This document shows, in pieces, positions 1 through 6,046 of a stretch of 10,841 nt of DNA. The stretch comes from Planctomycetota bacterium. GTDB lineage: Bacteria > Planctomycetota > Phycisphaerae > UBA1845 > CAIVHJ01. Every line of letters begins with the position of its first letter. Within the stretch, counting starts at the first letter, position 1. The notes beneath the pieces were generated by a model. That model made no database searches, was not told where the DNA came from, and saw nothing but the letters and a program-made list of their open reading frames with translations. Location of the stretch: positions 1 through 10,841 of the forward strand of contig JACZTW010000115.1 of NCBI GenBank assembly GCA_022573485.1, read 5' to 3'. The translations under genes and the position numbers were made by a program.

Positions 1-1362
1 ACGTTCCCGCCGGGCACGCCGGCGACCATCGACGTGGACACCTCCGCCCTGCCGGCGCTGAGCGTGGACAGCGTGACGATCGACGCCTCCAACGCCGGCG
101 TGATCATCGAGGACACCGACGGCGACCTGGCCAACGGCGCCCACGGCCTGACCATCAGCGGCAACACGAACACGATCAAAGGTCTGCGAATCAAATACTT
201 CGACGCCGGCCCGGCCACCTACGGCATCTACATCACGGGTGTCGGCAACACCATCGGCGGGACGTATAACAGCGGCGCCAGCAACAGTCTGGGCGACGCC
301 TGCCAGATATCGCTGAACTACCACGGTGTTTTTATCGATGGTGTCGGGGCGGACTCCAATATCGTCAAGGGCAATCTGATCGGCACGGCCATCAACGGCA
401 CCGCCGACGAAGGCAACACGGGTTACGGCATCTGGGTCTACAAGGGCGACCTCAACGTGATCGGCTCGACCACGTCCGGCGAGGAGAACCGCATCGCCTT
501 CAACGGCGACGCGACCTATCCGTACGGCATCTGGCTGGAGAGCAACGCCGACGACAACACCATGCGGGGCAACGTGATCTGGGACAACAACGGCGTGGCG
601 ATCGGCCTGGATAGCATAGCTCAAAATACGATCTCCGCGCCGGTGATCAGTGACGACGCCAGCACCACGCAGGTCGATGGAACTTCCGGGGCCAGCAATA
701 CCGTGGACGTGTACAGCAACACCGCCGGTGACAGCGACTGCCTGGCCTATCTCGGTTCGACGACGGCGGATGTCAGCGGAAACTGGTCACTGGGTGGTCT
801 GAGCCTCACCAACGGTGAGTATGTCGTGGCTATTCAAACGGACACCAACGGGAACTCCTCGTCGGTCTCCACCGCGGCGTTGATCGGCGCGCCGCAAACC
901 GCGGTCTACTGTTACAATGCCTACGCCGGAGGCTGGGAGACGGGTCCGGTAAACATGACCGACTGTAATACCGCCAGCTTTGCCCGGACCATCACCGATA
1001 TGCAGGTGCAAGAACTGACCGCCCATGCCTTGGAAAGTGGTAGTGCAGGCTCGGGTACCATCACCAAGGTGCAGGTCCGATATCTGGGTGCTTTTAACAA
1101 CGGACCTGGCAATGGATCTGGTAACCAAGTGTGGGTCACCCCGGTGTTCAATGGAACCACCGACGGCGATGTCCACAATCCCGGCGCGCTGTCCAGCAGT
1201 GCCACCTGGACCAACTGGCTCGATATCACCAACGACACCAACGCGCCTGTAACCTGGACCTGGACCGATATCACCAACCTGGACCTGGACATCACCGCAT
1301 CTGTCGTGGGTGGCAAAGCACAGGTCTACAAGGTCGAGCTGAGTGTGATCTATACGCCGTGA
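1..1362 (+). CDS. Secreted right-handed beta-helix protein with Ig-like and C-terminal beta domains (5' partial)
   Basis: The reading frame is open from the first base (TFPPGTPATIDV...), so the true start lies upstream and 453 codons are visible; the stop is TGA at 1360-1362. Visible residues 1 to about 210 carry the repeated short turns of a parallel beta-helix (NTIKGL, GIYITG, GNTIGG, GNLIGTAINGT, GIWLES, NTMRGNVIWDNNG), a fold common in large bacterial surface proteins. Residues about 213-298 (from APVISD to SSSVSTA) resemble a bacterial Ig-like domain. The last 150 residues are a Thr/Asn/Trp-rich beta domain ending in QVYKVELSVIYTP, which I do not recognise. No LPXTG or PEP-CTERM sorting signal follows. 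A role at the cell surface or outside the cell is inferred from domain type; no enzymatic residues can be assigned. GTG 34 is an internal codon, not a convincing start. Confidence 0.85.
   Translation, partial: TFPPGTPATIDVDTSALPALSVDSVTIDASNAGVIIEDTDGDLANGAHGLTISGNTNTIKGLRIKYFDAGPATYGIYITGVGNTIGGTYNSGASNSLGDACQISLNYHGVFIDGVGADSNIVKGNLIGTAINGTADEGNTGYGIWVYKGDLNVIGSTTSGEENRIAFNGDATYPYGIWLESNADDNTMRGNVIWDNNGVAIGLDSIAQNTISAPVISDDASTTQVDGTSGASNTVDVYSNTAGDSDCLAYLGSTTADVSGNWSLGGLSLTNGEYVVAIQTDTNGNSSSVSTAALIGAPQTAVYCYNAYAGGWETGPVNMTDCNTASFARTITDMQVQELTAHALESGSAGSGTITKVQVRYLGAFNNGPGNGSGNQVWVTPVFNGTTDGDVHNPGALSSSATWTNWLDITNDTNAPVTWTWTDITNLDLDITASVVGGKAQVYKVELSVIYTP
1251..1290 (+). repeat. Short direct repeat inside the beta-helix gene, read in two frames
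   Basis: AACCTGGACCTGGAC occurs at 1251-1265 and again at 1276-1290. The 25-bp offset means the same 15 bases are read as part of VTWTWT first and as NLDLD second. A second repeat, CGATATCACCAAC at 1221-1233 and 1266-1278, is offset by 45 bp and stays in frame (DITN). Together they suggest a recent local duplication. Confidence 0.8.
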
Positions 1363-1370
1363 TCAGAAAA

Positions 1371-1402
1371 GTCGAAATGTCGAAAAGTCAAAAAGTAGTA
1401 AC
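1371..1402. repeat. Degenerate tandem octamer repeat
   Basis: Four consecutive 8-base units follow the stop of the beta-helix gene: GTCGAAAT, GTCGAAAA, GTCAAAAA and a decayed GTAGTAAC. A-rich micro-repeats of this kind are, to my memory, frequent in planctomycete spacers. No coding frame or promoter is apparent in them. Confidence 0.6.
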
Positions 1403-1430
1403 GATGGAAAGTTGGGACATTGAAATGGCT

Positions 1431-1518
1431 GGGTGGCATGGGCAAGTACTCTCGCCCTCGTGAACTGGGATGGAACTCGGCACGGGCAAGTCCGCCGCAG
1501 GCGGACCCATGCCACGCC
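1431..1518. repeat. Inverted-repeat intergenic element (REP/MITE-like)
   Basis: The outer arms GTGGCATGGG (1433-1442) and CCCATGCCAC (1506-1515) are perfect 10-bp inverted repeats. Inside, GGGCAAGT is repeated directly (1440-1447 and 1484-1491), and GTCCGCC-GCA-GGCGGAC (1490-1506) forms a perfect 7-bp hairpin. The arrangement looks like a palindromic mobile intergenic repeat that has been partly duplicated and broken. It fills most of the 186-bp gap before the TPR-PilZ gene, so the upstream TTG at 1420 is not a credible start for that gene. Confidence 0.6.
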
Positions 1519-1548
1519 TATGCGGGAACAGGAGTGTCAAAGCAAACC

Positions 1549-2715
1549 ATGGACGATCGCGAAATGAATGTGCAGGATGCAATCAGTGAATGTCTCGAGC
1601 TTGCGGCACAGCTTGAACAGCGCGGCGAATTCGAGTCGGCCATCCCGCTCTACGAGCAAGCGGAAGCGTCGGGCGCCCGGTCCTGGATCCCGCACTCACG
1701 GCACCTGCAAACGCTGCACCTGCTCGGCCGGCTTTCGGAGGCGGAAGAATTGGTGAGCGACTATCTGCGGCGCAATCCGGATCCGCCGGGCGCGGCGCTC
1801 AACGATTTCGGCGTTCTCAAGGCGGAACAAGGCAAGTTCACGGACGCGATCAAGTGTTTCTTCCGCGCCCTGCGATCCCCCCATCCGCCGGCCCCCGCCC
1901 TCGTGCTGGGGAGCCTGGCCTATGTCCTGTATGTTGAGAATCGCATGCCGGAATGCGCCAAGGTGTGCGACAGGGTCTTGCGTTTGGACCCCGACGAACT
2001 CCGCGCCCATTACATTCTCTCGCTGGTCGAATCGAGGTCCTTGTGCGAAGCTCAGCGTCGCCCCGCGGCCGGCATGGTGTGCGACGGCGCCCGGGTCGAG
2101 GCCTTTCCCTTCCTGTGCCTGGACGGCCAGCCGCCGGCCAAGCATCGCGCCAGGATCGAAGGAGATTTCCCGGCTGTTCACTTGGAAGACCCCGCAGCCC
2201 GATCCGGTGCGGGAAAGCACTGGGGCGTCCTGCTGCGATCCGGGGATGACACGTGGTGCGGCCTGTCAGAGCCGCTGGGCAGCGCAGCAAACGAGGCCCG
2301 TCTTGTCTTGCGCGTGCCCACCGAGTTTTGCCTTGTGCAGCGCCGCCGCTGGGTGCGCGTGCTGGCCACCGGCAGCATCGCCCGGCTGGAGGTTCGCTCG
2401 TTCCCTCCGGGTGTGGCCCCCTTTGAAGTGCAGGAGATCGTCGAACTCAATCTCAGCGGCGGCGGGGCCGCGGTGCGAACGGTGCCGGAATTGCCGCGCG
2501 GCACCGAGGTCGTTCTGGTTCTGAAGCTCGACGAGACGGAGCAAATCGAGGTCTCGGCCCGGGTGAGCCGCATCGGTCGGCCCTCGGCGGCGGAGCCGTA
2601 TTCCGGGCTGTCCTTCGTTGAACTCTCCGAGAGCAACCGCGAGAAAATTGCCCGCTTCGTTCACCAAGTTCAACTGGACCGCAAGCGCGGCAAGGCCCAC
2701 GTCGTAAGAGCGTGA
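1549..2715 (+). CDS. TPR-repeat protein with C-terminal PilZ domain
   Basis: Probable cytoplasmic cyclic-di-GMP receptor of 388 residues. Residues about 5-160 form helical tetratricopeptide-like repeats (for example EFESAIPLYEQAEASG, KFTDAIKCFFRALRS, MPECAKVCDRVLRLDPDE), a protein-interaction scaffold. After a linker that resembles the N-terminal segment of YcgR-type proteins, a PilZ domain shows both nucleotide-binding motifs: RxxxR at R266-R270 (RRWVR) and NxSxxG at N301-S303-G306 (NLSGGG). Family knowledge says these residues bind cyclic-di-GMP and that such proteins pass the signal to motility, pili or polysaccharide machinery; the TPR part would dock the partner. ATG 1549 was chosen because upstream codons lie in repeat DNA. 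AGGAG at 1530-1534 precedes it at a slightly long 14-nt spacing; ATG 1564 is an alternative. No diguanylate cyclase gene lies nearby. Confidence 0.85.
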   Translation: MDDREMNVQDAISECLELAAQLEQRGEFESAIPLYEQAEASGARSWIPHSRHLQTLHLLGRLSEAEELVSDYLRRNPDPPGAALNDFGVLKAEQGKFTDAIKCFFRALRSPHPPAPALVLGSLAYVLYVENRMPECAKVCDRVLRLDPDELRAHYILSLVESRSLCEAQRRPAAGMVCDGARVEAFPFLCLDGQPPAKHRARIEGDFPAVHLEDPAARSGAGKHWGVLLRSGDDTWCGLSEPLGSAANEARLVLRVPTEFCLVQRRRWVRVLATGSIARLEVRSFPPGVAPFEVQEIVELNLSGGGAAVRTVPELPRGTEVVLVLKLDETEQIEVSARVSRIGRPSAAEPYSGLSFVELSESNREKIARFVHQVQLDRKRGKAHVVRA

Positions 2716-2727
2716 TGCAGACCACTC

Positions 2728-2746
2728 CGGGGTTCGACAAACCCCG
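2728..2746 (+). terminator. Stem-loop after the TPR-PilZ gene (weak terminator candidate)
   Basis: CGGGGTT (2728-2734) pairs perfectly with AACCCCG (2740-2746) around a 5-base loop, 13 nt after the stop codon. No T-tract follows, so intrinsic termination is uncertain; it could also simply protect the mRNA end. Confidence 0.4.
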
Positions 2747-2777
2747 CGCCGTCGCCCGCGCTTCAGTCCATATATAG

Positions 2778-2795
2778 CCTGCCGCATGCGGCAGG
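2778..2795. repeat. Perfect 18-bp palindrome
   Basis: CCTGCCGCATGCGGCAGG is its own reverse complement. It lies between the converging TPR-PilZ gene (+) and tRNA-Val (-), so it could form a cruciform or hairpin at the 3' ends of both transcripts. It resembles REP-type intergenic palindromes; no T-run adjoins it on either strand. Confidence 0.65.
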
Positions 2796-2828
2796 ATCGA
2801 GGTACGACCCATACTGAGGCGGGGGAAT

Positions 2829-2902
2829 TGGGCGATACAGGACTCGAACCTGTGACCTTTCGGGTGTGATCCGAACGCTCTAGCCAACTGAGCTAATCGC
2901 CC
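2829..2902 (-). tRNA. trnV: tRNA-Val (anticodon CAC)
   Basis: Read on the - strand this is a complete 74-nt cloverleaf: acceptor stem GGGCGAT/ATCGCCC (7 bp), D-arm GCTC-AGTTGGCTA-GAGC, anticodon arm TTCGG-ATCACAC-CCGAA, variable loop AGGTC, and T-arm ACAGG-TTCGAGT-CCTGT. The anticodon CAC (complement of 2866-2868) reads GUG valine codons. The discriminator base is A, and the next bases are ATT, so the 3' CCA is not encoded and must be added by the nucleotidyltransferase. Confidence 0.95.
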
Positions 2903-2919
2903 TGCCGTTCATCCTGTTA

Positions 2920-2946
2920 GTTATGCGATCCAGCCGAGAGCGTCAA
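2920..2946 (-). promoter_or_regulatory. Probable sigma70-type promoter of tRNA-Val
   Basis: On the - strand, TTGACG (2946-2941) forms a strong -35. It is followed after 15 bp by CATAAC (2925-2920), or after 17 bp by TAACTA. This would start transcription roughly 10 bases before the mature tRNA 5' end. The -35 is good and the -10 is weak. Confidence 0.45.
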
Positions 2947-3110
2947 GCCGCGCGCCGCCGCCGGAGCCGGGAGTTATGGATTCTTGGACCCTGCCACATG
3001 CGGTTGGGCCGGCCCTTAATTCGCGAAAAATCTTTGCCGGAGTGCCCCGAGAATCGCGGTCCGATAAACCCCGCGGCGCGCAACCTCCGATCCACAAGAA
3101 GATTAGAGCG

Positions 3111-3129
3111 TACGGCGAGTGCTGCCGTA
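3111..3129. other. Hairpin in the tRNA/pseudopilin spacer
   Basis: TACGGC (3111-3116) and GCCGTA (3124-3129) are perfect 6-bp arms with a 7-base loop. The spacer 2947-3166 otherwise shows only a 10-bp palindrome GGGCCGGCCC (3006-3015) and no credible gene on either strand. Function unknown. Confidence 0.35.
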
Positions 3130-3166
3130 TCATCTTCCGGCTAAGCGGGTTACCGCATTAGAGCCC

Positions 3167-3195
3167 TTGCCAAGCGCCGATCCTCGGCGTAGAAT
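3167..3195 (+). promoter_or_regulatory. Sigma70-type promoter of the prepilin-like gene
   Basis: TTGCCA (3167-3172) and TAGAAT (3190-3195) are separated by exactly 17 bp, matching 4/6 and 5/6 of the housekeeping consensus. Transcription would start near 3202, leaving a leader of about 94 nt. The in-frame ATG at 3194 overlaps the -10 and so cannot be the start. Confidence 0.6.
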
Positions 3196-3295
3196 GACAG
3201 TGATCGAGGAATGGAGGGAAGTTGCTGTGGCCCCTCCGGTTCCTATCGCAGACTCACTTCGTGGAGTTTCGGCTCCGCAAACGACAAGGAGAATT

Positions 3296-4276
3296 ATGTC
3301 GCCAGGAACGCTGACAGCCTGGCCTATACGCAACCGCCGCTCCGGCTACACGCTGGTCGAGTTGCTGGTAGTGGTGGCGATCATCGCGCTGCTGGTGTCC
3401 TTGTTGATGACAGGACTGCGCGGCGTGATGTGGCAGGCGAACTCGTTGGTCTGCATGTCTAACCTGCGCCAGATTGCCTTCGAGTTTCAACGAGTGGCGG
3501 AGGATCCGGGTCCCCTGAAGCGCTGGGATCCTGATCACGCCGACCTCTCCGGTTTCGGCCTGACGAGTTTCATCGACAAAGTTTATGCCGCGGGCAAGTA
3601 TTTCCGCCCCGCCGATCCTGGCGAGAGCGAATCCGTGAAAGAGTATTATCGCGGCCAGGAGATATTTCTTTGTCCGTCGGGTCCGTCGCGAATCCGCGTC
3701 ACGGGCGGCCGCAGAGTGCTCGAGCCCGGCGACACGGCCATCATGTATCCCGAGGACGTGAGTTACGGCTTTAATGCGCGGCTGCGCAAGATATTTCGCT
3801 TCTCGCAGGAAGAAAACAAGTGGGTGGAACACTACGTGAAACTCAGCCTGAATATGTACGATTGGCCGGATGCCCCGAAGACAGCCCTGGTCTTTGATGT
3901 GGACGCCCGCGCGGCAGTGAAAGCCGGATCTTGCCCCCACCTCATTGCGCCTCCAATCGAGCCTGCCGATCCGCAAAATTCCGGCGATGCCGGCCATGGC
4001 TACCAGCCTGGAATCAGTTCCTCCGGTCTGATCCATGGCCGACGATGGTTCCCCAGTCGACGTCATCAAGGCAAGACCAATGTGGCCCTCCTTGATGGAT
4101 CTGTTCGATCGGTCAAGGACTTGCTGGCTGAGTCTGAACGAATCAATTGGAAGGACGCCGAATATCCGGGCCGATGGTTCAACGGGGAGTACCAGTTGCC
4201 GTTTGGCGAGGATTCAGACATGATGACCCGGCCGCTGTGGTCCGACAGCTCCCTCAGCGATGAGGAGGTCCACTGA
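3296..4276 (+). CDS. Prepilin-like protein with N-terminal cleavage/methylation signal and H-X9-DG domain
   Basis: This 326-residue protein begins with a type IV prepilin signal: a basic leader (MSPGTLTAWPIRNRRSG), cleavage expected after G17, then Y18-TLVE with Glu at mature position 5, and a hydrophobic helix (about 18-43) with a positive segment after it. Prepilin peptidase would process it for assembly in or near a type II secretion/pilus-like structure. Near the C-terminus H257 is followed by nine residues and then D267-G268 (HQGKTNVALLDG), the H-X9-DG signature of a prepilin-associated family greatly expanded in Planctomycetes; its role is not settled. The globular middle contains several Trp and Cys residues. 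The start at ATG 3296 is set by AAGGAG at 3286-3291 just upstream and by the position of the leader peptide. It stands alone, with no secretion ATPase or inner-membrane platform gene nearby, as is usual for these planctomycete proteins. Confidence 0.88.
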   Translation: MSPGTLTAWPIRNRRSGYTLVELLVVVAIIALLVSLLMTGLRGVMWQANSLVCMSNLRQIAFEFQRVAEDPGPLKRWDPDHADLSGFGLTSFIDKVYAAGKYFRPADPGESESVKEYYRGQEIFLCPSGPSRIRVTGGRRVLEPGDTAIMYPEDVSYGFNARLRKIFRFSQEENKWVEHYVKLSLNMYDWPDAPKTALVFDVDARAAVKAGSCPHLIAPPIEPADPQNSGDAGHGYQPGISSSGLIHGRRWFPSRRHQGKTNVALLDGSVRSVKDLLAESERINWKDAEYPGRWFNGEYQLPFGEDSDMMTRPLWSDSSLSDEEVH

Positions 4277-4334
4277 TTCGCCGTCTGCCCTCTTCCTGTT
4301 GCTCCTCATTAGAATGACGCAGTGCGTTTTACAT

Positions 4335-4370
4335 CCTAGCCCGAATCCGCCGTGGCGGATCCAGGCTGGG
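4335..4370. repeat. Imperfect palindrome between pseudopilin and kinase genes
   Basis: The core ATCCGCC-GT-GGCGGAT (4345-4360) is a perfect 7-bp stem. It is extended beyond a 3x3 internal loop by AGCC (4338-4341) and GGCT (4364-4367), then by CC/GG. The core resembles the hairpin at 1490-1506 (TCCGCC...GGCGGA), suggesting one REP-like family. It may also act as a terminator for the upstream gene, but there is no T-tract. I see no convincing gene in the 264-bp gap 4277-4540. Confidence 0.55.
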
Positions 4371-4540
4371 GCGGGGCTTCCCGGGCGCGGCAAGTCTGAT
4401 CGTCGAATCGTTGTGGTGCGGAATAACATCAGCGCGGCAACTTGCGACGACCACGGGGCAGATCTACAATCAAGACAAGCGATTCGGCGAACCATTTCGC
4501 GTACCGCAACGTACTCTACGGCGGCTTGGGGGATGACTAA

Positions 4541-6046
4541 TTGACGCTACGGACCAAATTTGTCGTTGTGCTGTTCATGTTCTGTCTTGCGGCCTGCCTC
4601 AATATGGCTGCGGCGGTCTATTACAGCCGCTTTCAATTGGCCAAGGCGACTGACGTGTTCGGCGAATCGCCGGCCATCTATCGGGCCCGCACGATCGCCG
4701 GCCTGGCCTTCGAGTCGCTCATGGATCAGCACGCCCTCATGTCGGACTCGTTTGGGCAGACGCAGCTCGACGCGGCAGGGGTGGAACAAATCCGATTCGA
4801 GGTGCACACCATTCGCCGCCTGTCCAGGAAGTTTGGTGAGCCCGGATTTCTCTTTGCGGAAACCACGAACACCGTGAAGCTTCGCAAAGATTTGTCCGCC
4901 CAAGCCTCCTCAGTGCTCGATTACCTCCGGGAGCGATCGGCCGGCATGGGCCGAGCGCAAGTGGAAGAATTCTCCAAAGCGTATGAAGTCAACCACAAGG
5001 CACTCAAGTTTGAGTTGTTGGCTCTTCAAGCGGAATTGAGCGACGCACCGCAACGTCAAATCAACTTGGCGCGCGACGCCACGAAGATGTATTTCGTCTT
5101 ATTCGGCGTGGTGCTTGCAGAGATCGCAGCGCTCATGGTGACGTTCTGGTTTTTCATGAAGTGGATGTTGCGACCGATCCAGGCCATCCAGGGTGCTGCC
5201 GAGCAGATCGCGACGGGCAATTTGGCGTACCGGCTGGACGAGTCGGAGAACGACGAGTTGGGCGCTCTGGCGAGGGAAGTCAACCACATGGCGGCCTCGC
5301 TCGCGGCGGCCCAGAAGCAACTCAAACAAAAGGAACGTGCGGCTGCAATGGGGGAAATGGTCTCGGTTGTCGCGCACAACATTCGCAATCCGGTTGCGGG
5401 TATCCGTGCGACGGCCCAAACCTGCCTCCGCGACTTCGAGCCGGGATCGGCCACCTATCGCCAACAGGAGCGGATTATCAAAGCTGTTGATTCGTTGGAG
5501 CAGTGGCTCAAGGAGCTGGTGCATGTCAATCTTCCGATCGAGTTGACGCTCGAGGAGACAGGCATAGATGAGCTGATCGGCGACCTCCAACAGGTTTTTC
5601 TACCGGCCAGCCAGCGCAAGAATGTGTCGATTGACTACGCCCCTTCGCGATCGCACTTGCAAGTGCCCGTGGACCATCGGCATTTTGTACAGGCCATCGC
5701 GTCCATTTTGGACAACGCCATTCAGGCTGCCCCGACCGGGTCCGCAGTGAACATACGGACCGGCCCGGCCGGCGATCGTGACGACCAGTTTTTCATTGAG
5801 ATCTCGGATTCGGGTCCGGGGGTCGCCGAGAACCTGGGCAAGAAAATCTTCGAGCCGCATTTCAGCACCAAGGCGGGAGGCACGGGCATCGGCTTGTCCA
5901 TGGCCAAGAAGATCATCGAGGCCCACTCGGGGCGCCTGTCGTTGGTGGCGTATAACGGGCAGGCGTCTGCCGCCGTCGGGGCCACTTTCCGTATCGAGAT
6001 TCCCATTCACACCCTGGCCCGCAAGGGGAAGGCCCCGCATGGCTAA
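4541..6046 (+). CDS. Membrane sensor histidine kinase (HAMP, HisKA-type, HATPase_c)
   Basis: Sensor kinase of 501 residues that should autophosphorylate and pass phosphate to the NtrC-type regulator encoded next. TM1 is about residues 7-29, a mostly helical extracytoplasmic sensor about 30-180, TM2 about 183-207, and a HAMP linker about 208-262 (LRPIQAIQGAAEQIATGNL). The phosphoacceptor is H279 in AHNIRNP, where the usual acidic residue after His is Asn. The ATP-binding domain shows N392 (N box, LDNAIQAA), D423-S-G-P-G427 (G1), an F box (IFEPHFSTK) and GGTGIGLS at 446-453 (G2). The TTG start is forced: TAA occupies 4538-4540 in the same frame, the first TM begins at once, and GGGGGA (4528-4533) sits 7 nt upstream. 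The 3' end overlaps the next ATG by 8 nt, implying translational coupling. The stimulus is unknown. Confidence 0.92.
   Translation: MTLRTKFVVVLFMFCLAACLNMAAAVYYSRFQLAKATDVFGESPAIYRARTIAGLAFESLMDQHALMSDSFGQTQLDAAGVEQIRFEVHTIRRLSRKFGEPGFLFAETTNTVKLRKDLSAQASSVLDYLRERSAGMGRAQVEEFSKAYEVNHKALKFELLALQAELSDAPQRQINLARDATKMYFVLFGVVLAEIAALMVTFWFFMKWMLRPIQAIQGAAEQIATGNLAYRLDESENDELGALAREVNHMAASLAAAQKQLKQKERAAAMGEMVSVVAHNIRNPVAGIRATAQTCLRDFEPGSATYRQQERIIKAVDSLEQWLKELVHVNLPIELTLEETGIDELIGDLQQVFLPASQRKNVSIDYAPSRSHLQVPVDHRHFVQAIASILDNAIQAAPTGSAVNIRTGPAGDRDDQFFIEISDSGPGVAENLGKKIFEPHFSTKAGGTGIGLSMAKKIIEAHSGRLSLVAYNGQASAAVGATFRIEIPIHTLARKGKAPHG

Noticed and set aside
1300..1362. PEP-CTERM or other sorting signal at the end of the beta-helix protein, prompted by the NtrC-type system nearby
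   Set aside because: The C-terminus ends VYKVELSVIYTP with no PEP motif, transmembrane helix or basic tail.
1420..1548. Longer N-terminus for the TPR-PilZ protein starting at TTG 1420
   Set aside because: The added 43 residues are encoded by intergenic repeat DNA and no Shine-Dalgarno site precedes TTG 1420.
3254..4069. 271-codon - strand frame opposite the prepilin-like gene
   Set aside because: The + strand protein has a prepilin signal, an H-X9-DG motif, a promoter and a ribosome-binding site; the antisense frame has none of these and no recognisable domain.
4260..4544. 94-codon frame between the prepilin-like gene and the kinase, overlapping both
   Set aside because: ATG 4260 lies inside the prepilin-like gene with no Shine-Dalgarno site before it. 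The frame crosses the palindrome at 4335-4370, loses GC bias at third positions in its second half, and the product looks like no protein family. An AGGAGG at 4263-4268 is not followed by a usable ATG or GTG.
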